A stretch of 64,000 nucleotides of DNA from Salvelinus alpinus (GCF_045679555.1 NC_092090.1:27119202-27183201); one strand, 5' to 3'; counted from the first letter of the stretch, positions 43,064 to 56,413 are shown. Numbers and translations: made by a program. The notes: generated by a model not told the origin, from the sequence alone.

Positions 43064-45205
43064 ATGGTATCGCGCCGTCCCAACCTTCGCTCTCTCTCCC
43101 CCGCTACTCTCTCCTCTTCCATCCTATCATCTCTTCCCTCTGCTCAAACCTTCTCCAACCTATCTCCTGATTCTGCCTCCTCAACCCTCCTCTCCTCCCT
43201 TTCTGCATCCTTTGACTCTCTATGTCCCCTATCCTCCAGGCCGGCTCGGTCCTCCCCTCCTGCTCCCTGGCTCGACGACTCATTGCGAGCTCACAGAACA
43301 GTGCTCCGGGCAGCCGAGCGGAAATGGAGGAAAACTCGCCTCCCTGCGGACCTGGCATCCTTTCACTCCCTCCTCTCTACATTCTCCTCTTCTGTCTCTG
43401 CTGCTAAAGCCACTTTCTACCACTCTAAATTCCAAGCATCTGCCTCTAACCCTAGGAAGCTCTTTGCCATCTTCTCCTCCCTCCTGAATCCTCCTCCCCC
43501 TCCCCCCCCCTCCTCCCTCTCTGCGGATGACTTCGTCAACCATTTTGGAAAGAAGGTCGACGACATCCGATCCTCGTTTGCTAAGTCAAACGACACCGCT
43601 GGTTCTGCTCACACTGCCCTACCCTGTGCTTTGACCTCTTTCTCCCCTCTCTCTCCAGATGAAATCTCGCGTCTTGTGACGGCCGGCCGCCCAACAACCT
43701 GCCCGCTTGACCCTATCCCCTCCTCTCTTCTCCAGACCATTTCCGGAGACCTTCTCCCTTACCTCACCTCGCTCATCAACTCATCCTTGACCACTGGCTA
43801 CGTCCCTTCCGTCTTCAAGAGAGCGAGAGTTGCACCCCTTCTGAAAAAACCTACAATCGATCCCTCCGATGTCAACAACTACAGACCAGTATCCCTTCTT
43901 TCTTTTCTCTCCAAAACTCTTGAACGTGCCGTCCTTGGCCAGCTCTCCTGCTATCTCTCTCAGAATGACCTTCTTGATCCAAATCAGTCAGGTTTCAAGA
44001 CTAGTCATTCAACTGAGACTGCTCTTCTCTGTGTCACGGAGGCGCTCCTCACTGCTAAAGCTAACTCTCTCTCCTCTGCTCTCATCCTTCTAGACCTATC
44101 GGCTGCCTTTGATACTGTGAACCATCAGATCCTCCTCTCCACCCTCTCCGAGTTGGGCATCTCCGGCGCGGCCCACGCTTGGATTGCGTCCTACCTGACA
44201 GGTCGCTCCTACCAGGTGGCGTGGCGAGAATCTGTCTCCGCACCACGTGCTCTCACCACTGGTGTCCCCCAGGGCTCTGTTCTAGGCCCTCTCCTATTCT
44301 CGCTATACACCAAGTCACTTGGCTCTGTCATATCCTCACATGGTCTCTCCTATCATTGCTATGCAGACGACACACAATTAATCTTCTCCTTTCCCCCTTC
44401 TGATAACCAGGTGGCGAATCGCATCTCTGCATGTCTGGCAGACATATCAGTGTGGATGACGGATCACCACCTCAAGCTGAACCTCGGCAAGACGGAGCTG
44501 CTCTTCCTCCCGGGGAAGGACTGCCCGTTCCATGATCTCGCCATCACGGTTGACAACTCCATTGTGTCCTCCTCCCAGAGCGCTAAGAACCTTGGCGTGA
44601 TCCTGGACAACACCCTGTCGTTCTCAACTAACATCAAGGCGGTGACCCGTTCCTGTAGGTTCATGCTCTACAACATTCGCAGAGTACGACCCTGCCTCAC
44701 ACAGGAAGCGGCGCAGGTCCTAATCTAGGCACTTGTCATCTCCCGTCTGGATTACTGCAACTCGCTGTTGGCTGGGCTCCCTGCCTGTGCCATTAAACCC
44801 CTACAACTCATCCAGAACGCCGCAGCCCGTCTGGTGTTCAACCTTCCCAAGTTCTCTCACGTCACCCCGCTCCTCCGCTCTCTCCACTGGCTTCCAGTTG
44901 AAGCTCGCATCCGCTACAAGACCATGGTGCTTGCCTACGGAGCTGTGAGGGGAACGGCACCTCCGTACCTTCAGGCTCTGATCAGGCCCTACACCCAAAC
45001 AAGGGCACTGCGTTCATCCACCTCTGGCCTGCTCGCCTCCCTACCTCTGAGGAAGTACAGTTCCCGCTCAGCCCAGTCAAAACTGTTCGCTGCTCTGGCA
45101 CCCCAATGGTGGAACAAACTCCCTCACGACGCCAGGTCAGCGGAGTCAATCACCACCTTCCGGATACACCTGAAACCCCACCTCTTTAAGGAATACCTAG
45201 GATAG
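43064..45205 (+). pseudogene. L2 LINE reverse transcriptase, YADD intact, one TAG
   Basis: Open for 554 codons to TAG (44726-44728), then on in the same frame from 44729 to 45205. It contains PLLKKPTIDPSDVNNYRPVS, LDLSAAFDTVNHQILLSTLS, TGVPQGSVLGPLLFSLY, the catalytic CYADDTQL (44360-44371) and AKNLGVILDN. After the TAG (usually Gln in such proteins; CAG to TAG is one change) the C-terminus reads ALVISRLDYCNSLLAGLP and ends FRIHLKPHLFKEYLG. The best preserved RT in the window. Lesions: the upstream frameshift and this one stop. Confidence 0.85.
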
Positions 45206-45748
45206 GATAAAGTAATCCTTCTAACCCCCCCCCCCCCCCCCCTTAAAAGAGTTAGATGCACTATTGTAAAGTGGTTGTTCCACTGGATATCATAAGGTGA
45301 ATGCACCAATTTGTAAGTCGCTCTGGATAAGAGCGTCTGCTAAATGACTTAAATGTAAATGTAATTAATTCTCTGATCCTTTGATTGGGTTGACAACATG
45401 TCAGTTCATACTGCAAGAGCTCTGATAGGTTGGAGGACATCCCCTGGAAGTTGTAATAATTACTGTCTATGGAAGGGGGTGAGAACCATGAGCCTCCTGG
45501 GTTTTGTATTGAAGTCAATGTACCCAGGGGGGACAGAAGACAGCTGTCGAGGCTACTGTAGACCTTTTTTGCAAAATAGTGTGTTTACATTTTTTGGGGG
45601 GATGATGTGATTATATTAAGTATAGTTTTATCTAAAAAGCATAACTTTTAAAATGTTTTACAAATTTAATGTTTGTGAAATTCACTGAGGAGGATGTTCC
45701 TCCCCTTCCTCCTCTGAGGAGCCTCCACTGCTTGTAATCTACAGTGCC

Positions 45749-47655
45749 TTCAGAAAGTATTCATACCCCTTGACTTATTCCACATTTAGTTATGTTACAG
45801 CCTGAATTCAAAAATGTATTAAATAGATTTTTCTATATCACTCATCTACACACAATACCCCATAATGTCAAAGTGAAAACATATTTTTTTAGAAACGTTA
45901 GAAATGTATTGAAAAATATGATCTCATTTACATTATCTAATTTACATAAGTATTCACACCCTTGAGTCAATACATGTTAGAATCACCTTTAGCAGGAATT
46001 ACAGCTGTGATTCTTTCTGGGTAAGTCTCTAAGAGCTTTGCACACCCGGATTGTACCATATTTGCCCAATATTATTTTTAGAATTCTTCAAGCTCTGTCA
46101 AATTGGTTGTTGATCATTGGTAGACAACCATTTTCAAGTCTTGCCATACATTTTAAAGCAGATTTAAGTCAAACTGTAACTCAGACACTCAGGAACATTC
46201 ACTGTCTTCTTGGTAAGCAACTCCAGTGTACATTTGGCCTTGTGTTTTAGGTTATTGTCCTGCTGAAAGGTAAATTCATCTTCCAGTGTCTGGTGGAAAG
46301 CAGACTGAACCAGGTTTTCCTCTAGGATTTTGCCTGTGCTAAGTTTCTTTTTGAAAAACTCCTGAAAAAATCCTTAACAATTACAAGCATACCCATAACA
46401 TGATGCAGCCACCACTGTGCTTGAAAATATGGAGAGTTGTACTCAGTAATGTGTTGTATTGGATTTGCCCTAAACATAACACTTTGTAGTAAAAAAGTGA
46501 GTTGCTTTGCCACATTTTTTGCAGTATTACTTTAGTGCCTTTCTTCAAACAGGATGCATGTTTTGGAATATTTTTATTGTGTACAGGCTTCCTTCTTTTC
46601 ACTCTGTCAGTTAGGTCAGTATTGTAGAATAACTACAATGTTGTTCATCCATCCCCAGTTTTCTCCTATCACAACCATTAAACTCTGTGACTGTTTTAAA
46701 GTCACCATTGGCCTCATGAATTTGGTACTCTGCGCCATCGGCTTTGAACACCTTACAAATAGTTTTAAACGGGAAGAGTTGTCCCGATTATAAAAAAAAA
46801 ATCATTGATAAGGATTTTGAGGCTGATTCCTTGACCTGTCAATGTTTTTAATTTGCTGTTTTATGATTTCGCTATACTTCTGTGATTTCTATGTTTTTTA
46901 CTAAATTACTTGTAGTTTTTCATGTTTTCTGTCTGAAATTGTGTAATGACTTGGTGCTGCCTATCTTGGCCAGGACACTCTTGAAAAAGAGATTTAAAAT
47001 CTCAATGAGACCTTCCTGGTTAAATAAAGGTTAAATATATAGATAAAAAAAAATTATTGTGAAATTCCTGAGAGGTTTCCTTCCTCTCCGACAACTGAAT
47101 TAAGAAGGATGCCTGAATCTTTGTAGTGACTGGGTGTGTTGATACATCATCCAAAGTGTAATTAATATCACCATGCTCAAAGGAATATTAAATGTCTGCT
47201 TTTCTTTTTACCCATCTACCAATAGGTGTCTTTCTTTGCGAGGAATTGGAAAACCTCTCTGGTCTTTGTGGTTCAAATTCACTGCTCCACTGAGGGACCT
47301 TACAGATAATTGTATGTGTGGGGTACAGATATGAGGTAGTCGTTCAAAAACCATGTTAAACCCTATTATTGCACACAGCGTGAATCCATGCAACTTTTGT
47401 GTGATTTGTTAAGCACATTTCTATTTCTGAATTAAATTTTAGGCTTGCCATAACAAAGGAGTTGAATACTTATTGACTAAAGACATTTCAGCTTTTCATT
47501 TTTAATTAATTTGTAAAAATGTCAAAAAACATAATTATTGTATGTAGGCCAGTGACTAAAAGATTCTACACTTCATCCATTTTAAATTGAGGCTGTAACA
47601 CAACAAAATGTGGAAAAAGTCAAGGGGTGTGAAAACTTTCTGAAGGCACTGTAAA
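45749..47655 (-). mobile_element. Tc1-like element, degraded, with a LINE-tail insertion
   Basis: Ends CAGTGCCTTCAGAAAGTATT and its inverted form at 47636-47655 (AACTTTCTGAAGGCACTG). The body is the antisense of the family seen at 23329-26590. Transposase remnants are broken everywhere. The part around 46081-46115 is the uninterrupted version of the site where the LTR element inserted. 46800-47050 holds an inserted LINE-like tail (CTTGGCCAGGACACTCTTGA, GGTTAAATAAAGGTT). Confidence 0.75.
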
Positions 47656-47837
47656 TCTAATGTCATGTTGAAATCTTTTGTTGATTTCACATTGAATTAC
47701 TTGAGTTACTTGACAACTCAACAAAATGTAAATAAAAAATAGACTATGAACTGACGTCTGTGCCCAGTTGGTTGCAAATGTCAACTAGAGATGGCCCACT
47801 TCAGGCATTACCCTGTCCTTTTTAAAGTGTTAAACTA

Positions 47838-48293
47838 ATAGGTAGTTCACTCAAATTACATATTGGTTTCCTAACCCTGTAAACAGTCTATGGGCAAGGT
47901 ATGACAACAATCCATACTTTGGTTTAGTTTCCTTAGCACTGTTTCCACATGCTAACATTTTGGTAATTGTGGAATAAATCCCATTCATGTCATGGTACCG
48001 ATATTAGCATTTGTCGCGCATCATGTCCAAATCAGCCAAAAGGGTCTAAAATGTATTGTGAAGCTCAACAAAGTCACTAATAGAAGATTTGAACATGATG
48101 CATGAGAAATGCTAATATCGGTACCATGACATGAATGGGATTTGTGCCGCAAATGCTAAAACGTTAGCATGTGGAAACTGTGCCATGGAAACAAAACCAA
48201 AGATTGTATTGCTGACACACCTTGTCCATAGACTGCTTACAGGATAAAGAAACCAATGTAATTTTGTTATTTTGGTGAGCTATCCCTATGCCA
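47838..48293. mobile_element. Long fold-back (MITE-like) element
   Basis: Two arms of about 180 bp in inverted orientation: for example CATTCATGTCATGGTACCGA with TATTAGCATTTG on the left (47985-48015), and CAAATGCTAATATC-type complement on the right (AATGCTAATATCGGTACCAT, 48108-48127). The spacer is about 65 bp. No coding potential. Confidence 0.85.
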
Positions 48294-48866
48294 ATAATTG
48301 TGAGATTCAATCCATATGATCATTAACCTTGCTCTCTGACCATTGGATTTCAAATACTGCCCTGATTCAAACGATACAAGATTTCACTCACCATCTCTTA
48401 ATCTAACTGATCAACCTCTTTAGTTGCTCAACCATGGCGTTCTCCTCATGCCGTTCTGTTCTAGAACCTCATTTGAAATCCTTCCCATTCTGAGGCCAGA
48501 AATAACTGTCAGTTGGTCCAGTAATGGTGGTGGAATCAAAATCAAATCAAATGTATTTGTCACATGCGTGGAAAACAACTTTAACGTGAAATGCTTACTT
48601 ATGAGCCCTTTCCCAACAATGCAGAGTTAAAAAGTAAGACAATTTCGCACAAAAAAAATGGAAATAGTAACACAATAAAATAATAACAAGGTTATAAACA
48701 AGGAGTACCGAGTCAATGTGCAGGGGTACGAGGCAGAGGCAGTTGAGGTAATGGATGTAATATGTACAGTACATTGAGGTAAGGATAAAAGTGACTAGGC
48801 AATCAGATTAGACAATAAACAGAGTAGCAGCAGCGTACTGTATGTGAAGAGTGTGTCTATGAGTGA

Positions 48867-49008
<142 letters not shown>

Positions 49009-49048
49009 AGAGTCCGGTGAGTGTGTGTATAGAGCCAGTGCAAGAGGG

Positions 49049-50146
49049 TCAGTAAAAAAAAGGGGATTCATGCAAATAGTCTGGGTAGTTGTTCAGGAAT
49101 CTTTTGGTCCCAGACTTGGTGCTCCGGTACCGCTTGCTGTGCGGTAGCAGAAAAAATAGTCTATGACTTGGGTGGCTGGAGTCTTTGACAATTTCTAGGG
49201 CCTTCCTCTGACACCGCCTGATATGGAGGTCCTGGATGACAGGGAGCTCGGCCCCAGTGATGTACTGGGCCATACGCACTACCCTATGTAGCGCCTTAGG
49301 GTTAGATGCCAAGCAGTTGCCATACCAAGCGGTGATGCAGCCAGTCAAGATGCTCTCAATGGTGCAGCTGTAGAACTTTTTGAGGATCTGAGGGCCCATG
49401 ACAAATCTTTTCAGCCTCCTGAGTTGGAATAGGTGTTGTCGTGCCCTCTTCATAACTGTGTTGGTGTGTTTGGACCACTTGAGCCCCGTCGATGTGAATG
49501 GGGGAGTGCTCGGCCCTCCGTTTCCTGTAGTCCACAATCTGCTCCTTTGTCTTGCTGACATTGAAGGAGAGGCTTTTGTCCTGTCACCACACTGCCAGGT
49601 CTCTGACCTCCCTGTGGGTTGTCTGATCGTTGTTGGTGATCAGGCCTACCACCGCCATGTCACCGGCAAACTTAATTATGGTATTGGAGTCGTGCACGGC
49701 CTTGCAGTCATGGGTGAACAGGGAGTACAGGAGGTGAGTAAGCATGCACTCCGAGGGGTTCACGTGTTGAGGGTCAGCGTGGCGGATGTGTTGTTACCTA
49801 CCCTAATAACCACCTGTGGGTGGCCCGTCAGGAAGTCCAGGATCCAGGTGCAGAGATAGGTGTTTAATTTCAGGGTCCCTAGCTTAGTAATGAGGCTGAA
49901 GTGCACTATGGTGTTGAACTCTCAGCTCTTGTCAAGGAACCGCATTCTCGCACAGGTGTTCCTTTTGTCTAGGTGGGAAAAGGGCAGTGTGGAGAGCAAT
50001 AGAGATTGGTCATCAGTGAAACTGTTGGGTCGGTATGCGAATTGGAGTGGGCCTAGGGTGTCTGGGATGATGGTGTGGATGTGAGCTATGACCAGCCTTT
50101 CAAAGCATTTCATGGCTACAGATGTGAGTGCTACAGCGATAGTCAT
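49049..50146 (-). pseudogene. LINE reverse transcriptase remnant
   Basis: Two pieces. 49922-50146 encodes [20 protein letters not shown] and QFAYRPNSFTDD (RT fingers). 49049-49561 encodes KHTNTVMKRARQHLFQLRRL, ESILTGCITAWYGNC and QDLHIRRCQRKALEIVKDSS (C-terminus). Between them the catalytic box reads IIKFAGD where FADD is expected (49659-49671), and frames are broken by stops. Clearly inactive. Confidence 0.75.
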
Positions 50147-50324
50147 TTAGACAGGTTACCTTGGCGTTCTTGGGCATATGGACTATGGTGGTCTGCTTGA
50201 AACATGTAGGTATTACAGACTGGGTCAGGGAGAGGTTGAAAATATCAGGGAAGACACTTGCTAGCTGGTCAGCGCATGCTCTGAGTACGCATCCTGGTAA
50301 TCCGTCTTGTGAATGTTAACCTGT

Positions 50325-51794
50325 TTAAAATGTCTTATGGCTGCAGGGGCAGTATTGAGTAGCTTGGATGAAAAGGTGCCCAGAGGTGCCCAGAGTAAAC
50401 TGCCTGCTTCTCAGTCCCAGTTGCTAATATATGCATATTATTATTAATATTAAATAGAAAACACTCTGACGTTTCTAAAACTGTTTGAATGATGTCTGTG
50501 AGTATAACAGAACTCATATGGCAGGCAAAAACCTGAGAAAAAAATCCAACCAGGAAGTGGGAAATCTGAGCTTTGTAGGTTTTCAACTCATCGCCTATCG
50601 AATACACAGTGGGATATGGGTCAGTTTGCACTTCCTACGGCTTCCACTAGATGTCAACAGTCTTTAGAACCTTGTCTGATGCTTCTACTGTGAAGTGGGG
50701 CCGAAGGAGAGGGGAATGAGTAAGGTCTGCCCTGACCTGAACATGCACTGACCATGCGCGTTCATGTGAGAGCGAGCTCTGTTCCATCGCACTTCTGAAG
50801 ACAATGGAATTCTCCGGTTGGAACATTATTGAAGATTTATGTTAAAAACATCCTAAAGATTGATTCAATACATCGTTTGACATGTTTCTACTGACTATTA
50901 CGGAACTTTTTGACATTTCGTCTGCTTTTAGTGAACGCGCTTCGAGACTTTGGATTTGTTTACCAAACGTGCTAACAACAGGAGCTATTTGGACATAAAT
51001 GATGGACATTACCGAAAAAAACGAACATTTCTTGTGGAAGTGGGAGTCCTGGCAGTGCATTCCGACGAAGATCAGCAAAGGTAAGTGAAGATTTATAATG
51101 CTATTTATGACTTTTGTTGACTCCACAATTTGGCGGGTAACTGTATGGCTTGCTTTTGTGGCTGAACGCTGTTCTCAGATTATTGAATATTGTGCTTTTG
51201 CCGTAAAGCTTTTTTGAAATCTGACACAGCGGTTGCATTAAGAACAAGTGTATCTTTAATTCTATGTAAAACATGTATCTTTCATCAAAGTTTATGATGA
51301 ATATTTCTGTTATTTGATGTGGCTCTGCAATTTCTCTGGATATTTTGGAGGCATTTCTGAACATGGCGCCAATGTAAACTGAGGTTTTTGGATATAAATA
51401 TGAACTTTATCGAACAAAACATATATGTATTGTGTAACATGAAGTCCTATGAGTGTCATCTGATGAAGACCATCAAAGGTTAGTGATTAATTCATTTTAT
51501 CTCTATTTCTGCTTTTCGTGACTCCTGTCTTTCGCTGGAAAAATTGCTGTTTTTTTCTGTGATTTTTCCGGTGACCTAACATAATCGTTTGTGGTGCTTT
51601 CGCTGTAAAGCCTTTTTGAAATCGGACACTGTGGTGGGATTAACAAGAAGTGTATCTTTAAAATGGTGTGAAATACTTGTATGCTTGAGGAATTTTAATT
51701 ATGAGATTTCTGTTGTTTGAATTTGGCGCACTGCACTTTCACTGGCTGTTGTCATATCGATCCCGTTAACGGGATTGCAGCCCTAAGAAGTTAA
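50325..51794 (+). mobile_element. TTAA-bounded non-autonomous element, copy B
   Basis: TTAA at 50325-50328 and 51791-51794, inside LINE sequence that continues on both sides. Inner ends AATGTCTTATGGCTGCA and, in complement, CTTCTTAGGGCTGCA. A palindrome ATCCCGTTAACGGGAT lies near the right end. 1,462 bp, no transposase. Contains two copies of the conserved module (51004-51083 and 51400-51483). Confidence 0.8.
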
Positions 51795-52092
51795 ATGTCT
51801 TACTCACATTGGCTACGGAGAGCGTAATCACATAGTCGTCTGGAACAGCTGGGGCTCTCATGCATGGTTCAGTGTTTCTTGCCTCGAAGCTTGAGTCACT
51901 GGGCAGCTCGCGGCTAAATTTCCCTTTGCAATCTGTGATGGTTTGCAAGCCCTGCCACATCCGACGAGCGTCAGAGCCGGTGTAGTAGGATTTGATCTTG
52001 GTCCTGTATTGACGCTTTGCCTGTTTGATGGTTCGTCGGAGGGCACAGCGGGACTTCTTATAAGCGTTTCTTATAAGAATCCAGATTATGTC

Positions 52093-52130
52093 CCAAATTT
52101 CCCAAATGGCACCCTATTCCCTCTTACTTT
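52093..52130. repeat. Half of palindromic MITE
   Basis: CCCAAATGGCACCCTATTCC matches one arm of the elements at 22413 and 59221. Confidence 0.6.
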
Positions 52131-53640
52131 TTTTAAGGTATTTTCTTAAAATGGCATTGTTGGTTAACTTCTTTGTAATAGGGGGCAGCATTTTCACTTT
52201 TGGATGAATTGCGTGCCCATAGTGAACTGCCTCCTACTCTGTCCCAGATGCTAATATATGCATATTATTATTACCATTGGATATAAAACACTCTGAAGTT
52301 TCTAAAACTGTTTGAATGATGTCTGTGAGTATAACAGAACTCATATGGCAGGCAAAAACCTGAGAAAAAATCCAAACAGGAAGTGAGAATTCTGAGACTG
52401 GTCAATGTTCAACTCATCGCCTATTCAATTCCCTGTAAGATATGGATCTGTTTGCCTTCCACTAGATGTCAACAGTCTGTAGAACGTGGAATGAAGCCTC
52501 TAGTGTGATGTGGGGCCGGATGAGAGGTGTTTCAGTCATTGGTCTGGCAGAATGCCAGTTCCTGGTCACGCGCGTTCCAAACGATATCGTCTTGCTTTCC
52601 ATAACATCTATAGACACAAAGGAATTCTCCGGTTGGAACGTTATTGGATAGTTATGATAACAACATCCTGAAGATTGATTCTCTACTTAGTTTGACCAGT
52701 TTATTCGACCTCGCTCTGCGCGAGCGTTTGGACATGTGCACTAAACATGCTAGCAAAAGTTGCTACTTAGACATAAGTAATGGACATTATCGAACAAAAC
52801 AACGATTTATTGTCGAACTAGGATTCCTGGGAGTGCATTCTGATGAAGATGATCAAAGGTAAGGGAATATTTATGATGTAATTTCGTATTTCTGTTGACT
52901 CCAACATGGCGGAGAAATGTTGTTATTTTTGAGCGCCGTCTCAGATTATTGCATGGTGTGCTTTTTACGTAAAGTTCTTTTGAAATGTGACACAGCGGTT
53001 GCATTAAGAACAAGTGTATCTTTAATTCTATGTAAAACATGTATCTTTCATCAAAGTTTATGATGAGTATTTCTGTTATTTGACGTGGCTCTCTGCAATT
53101 TCTCCGGATATTTTGGAGGCATTTCTGAACATGGCGCCAATGTAAACCGAGATTTGTGGATATAAATATGCACATTATCAAACAAAACATAAATGTATTG
53201 TGTAACATGATGTCCTATGAGTGTCATCTGATGAAGATCATCAAAGGTTAGTGATTCATTTTATCTCTATATCTGCTTTTTGTGACTACTATCTTTTGCT
53301 GGGAAAATGGCTGTGTTTTTCTGTGGCTATGTACTGACCTAACATAATCGTTTGGTGTGCTTTCGCCGTAAATCCTTTTTGAAATCAGACATGTTGGCTG
53401 GATTCACAACATGTGTTGCTTTAATTTGGTGTCTTTCATGTGTGATTTCATGAAAGATTGATTTTTATAGTAATATATTTGAATTTGGCGCGCTACATTT
53501 TTTCTGGCTTTTGGCGAAGTGGGACGCTACCGTCCCACATATCCCAGATAAGTTTTAAGGGCTTGTAAGTAAGCATTTCACTGCAAGGTCTACTACACCT
53601 GTTGTATTCAGCGCATGTGACAAATACAATTTTATTTTAT
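52131..53640 (+). mobile_element. LINE 3' tail split by TTAA element copy C
   Basis: 52145-52167 (GGCATTGTTGGTTAA) joins across the insertion to 53559-53640 (GGGCTTGTAAGTAAGCATTT, ACTGCAAGGTC, GCGCATGTGACAAATACAAT), a common salmonid LINE tail. Confidence 0.7.
52164..53558 (+). mobile_element. TTAA-bounded non-autonomous element, copy C
   Basis: TTAA at 52164-52167 and 53555-53558. 1,387 bp inside. Right end carries the palindrome GTGGGACGGTAGCGTCCCAC type sequence (as GGGACGCTACCGTCCC), as in copy A. Shares about 1.3 kb of colinear sequence with copy B and holds two module copies (52780-52863, 53168-53251). Confidence 0.8.
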
Positions 53641-53645
53641 TTTTA

Positions 53646-53735
53646 TTTGATTTATATAGTGCACTACTTTTGTCCAGTGGACTGGTCAAAAGTATTGCAC
53701 TATAGAGGGAATAGAGTGCCATTTGGGACGCACCC
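53646..53735. repeat. Palindromic MITE copy
   Basis: GTGCACTACTTTTGTCCAG and the inverted AAAAGTATTGCACTATAGAG, then GTGCCATTTGGGACGC. Confidence 0.75.
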
Positions 53736-54442
<707 letters not shown>

Positions 54443-54799
54443 ACACACACACAAACACACACAGTGGCACTCACGCTCATGCGTACATATACACACACAC
54501 ACCACCCACAAAGACTCGAACGCACACACACACATACAAACTACACACACTCACACTACTTCTAAGAAATCGTTACAGGTAAACTGTCTGTCAAACATTG
54601 TGTGTCTGTTATTAATGAATTTATAAATGGAGCACACAGAAGGAAATACACTGAGTGTACAAAACATTATGAACACCTGCTCTCTTTCCATGACAGACTG
54701 ACCAGGTGAATCCTTGTGAAAGCTATGATCCAGGCGCCGACAGAGATGGCCGCCTCGCTTCGCGTTCCTAGGAAACTATGCAGTATTTAGTTTTTTTAT

Positions 54800-55927
54800 G
54801 TGTTATTTCTTACATTGTTACCCCAGGAAATCTTTGGTTTTATTACATACAGTCGGGAGGAACTATTGGATATAAGAGCAACGTCAACTCACCAACATTA
54901 CGACCAGGAATACGACTTTCCCAAAGCGGATACTCTGTTTGGCCCACCACCCAGGACAATGGATCGGATCCCAGGCGGCGACCCAAAACAACGGCGCCGC
55001 AGAAGGGGCAGACGGAGCTGTCTTCTGGTCAGTCTCCGTAGACGGGCACATCGCGCACTGCTCCCGAGCATACTACTCACCAATGTCCAGTCTCTTGACA
55101 ACAAGGTAGACGAAATCCGAGCAAGGGTTGCCTTCCAGAGAGACATCAGAGACTGTAACGTTCTTTGTTTCACGGAAACATGGCTCACTCGAGACACGCT
55201 ATCGGAGTCGGTAACGCCACCTGGTTTCTTCACGCATCGCGCCGACAAAAACAAGCATCTCTCTGGTAAGAAGAAGGGCGGGGGTGTATGCCTTATGATT
55301 AACAAGACGTGGTGTGATCATAACAACATACAGGAACTCAAGTCCTTTTGTTCACCTGACTTAGAATTCCTCACAATCAAATGCCGACCGCATTATCTAC
55401 CAAGAGAATTCTCTTCGATCATAATCACAGTCGTGTATATTCCCCCCCAAGCAGACACATCGACTGCCCTCAAAGAACTTCATTTGACTCTATGTAAACT
55501 GGAAACCACATATCCTGAGGCTGCATTTATTGTGGCTGGGGATTGTAACAAGGCTAATCTGAAAACAAGGCTCCCTAAATTTTATCAGCATATCGATTGC
55601 GTGATCCGGGCTGGCAAAACCCTGGATCATTGTTATTCTAACTTCCGCGACGCATATAAGGCCCTCCCCCGCCCTCCTTTCAGAAAAGTTGACCACGACT
55701 CCATTTTGTTGCTCCCAGCCTATAGACAGAAACTAAAACAGGAAGCACCCGTGCTCAGGTCTGTTCAACGCTGGTCCGACCAATCGGATTCCACGCTTCA
55801 AGATTGCTTCGATCACGTGGACTGGGATATGTTCCGCATAGCGTCGAACAACAACATTGATGAATACGCTAATTCGGTGAGCGAGTTTATTAGCAATTGC
55901 ATCTGTGATGTTGAAGTGCATCGGTGA
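54800..55927 (+). pseudogene. LINE endonuclease segment
   Basis: A 375-codon open piece: ILLTNVQSLDNKVDEIRARV, VLCFTETWLTRDTL (Glu), KKKGGGVCLMINKTW, VVYIPPQADTS, IVAGDCNKANLK (GDFN changed to GDCN) and KVDHDSILLLPAYRQKL (SDH-like). It ends where the linker shifts into the frame at 55905-56318. AP endonuclease makes the first nick in target DNA. The GDFN change and the frameshift make this copy doubtful as a working enzyme. Confidence 0.78.
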
Positions 55928-56318
55928 TGTTGTACCCACAGCGTCTATTAATACATTCCCCAACCAGAAATCGTGGATTGATGGCAGCATTCGCGCAAAA
56001 CTGAATGCGCTAATCACTGCTTTTAATCAGGGCAAGGTGACCGGAAACATGACCGAATACAAACAGTGTAGCTATTCTCTCCGCAAGGCAATCAAACAAG
56101 CTAAGCGTCAGTATAGAGACAAAGTAGAGTCACAATTCAACGGCTCAGACCCGAGAAGTATGTGGCAGGATCTACAGTCAATCACGGACTACAAAAGAAA
56201 AACCAGCCCCGTCGCGGACCACGATGTCTTGCTCCCAAACAAACTAAACAACTTCTTTGCTCGCTTTGAGGACAATACAGTGCCACTGACACGGTCTGCT
56301 TCACTGCAACCAACGTGA
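55905..56318 (+). pseudogene. LINE linker segment
   Basis: Carries SWIDGSIRAKLNALITAFNQ, YSLRKAIKQAKRQYRDKVES and SMWQDLQSITDYKRKT, the basic linker between endonuclease and RT. It continues the ORF in a new frame, overlapping the previous piece by 23 bp. The RT starts in another frame after 56318. Confidence 0.75.
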
Positions 56319-56413
56319 GTAAAACATTTTAACGTGTTAACCGTCGCAAGGCTGCAGGCCCAGACGGCATCCCCAGCCGCGTCCTCAGAGCATGCGCAGA
56401 CCAGCTGGCTGGT

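Larger units (their letters stand above)
42238..45363 (+). mobile_element. L2-type LINE (RSg-1-like), nearly intact
   Basis: About 3.1 kb: AP endonuclease, RT and C-terminal region in order, then a 3' UTR with an 18-base C run (45225-45242) and the tail GTAAGTCGCTCTGGATAAGA / GCGTCTGCTAAATGAC / TTAAATGTAAATGTAA. This tail is shared with salmonid HpaI-type SINEs, whose 3' ends are known to derive from such a LINE. Only one frameshift and one stop are obvious. Confidence 0.85.
41541..45738. repeat. Dispersed repeat split by an L2 LINE
   Basis: Left part 41541-42237 ends TTTTAGTACTAGATTA. The right part resumes at 45364 with AATTCTCTGATCCTTTG and ends CTCTGAGGAGCCTCCACTG. The starts CACTGGTGGTCAGTGCC and, in complement, CAGTGGAGGCTCC suggest a hAT-like element. 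Uninterrupted form is from memory, not from this window. Confidence 0.45.

Noticed and set aside
42236..43543. Minus-strand ORFs over the L2 endonuclease
   Set aside because: Shadow frames; the plus-strand endonuclease and RT motifs account for the region.
44726..44728. Programmed read-through of TAG in the L2 RT
   Set aside because: The position is inside a conserved helix and the codon is one change from CAG (Gln). A simple mutation is more likely, given the separate frameshift in the same copy.
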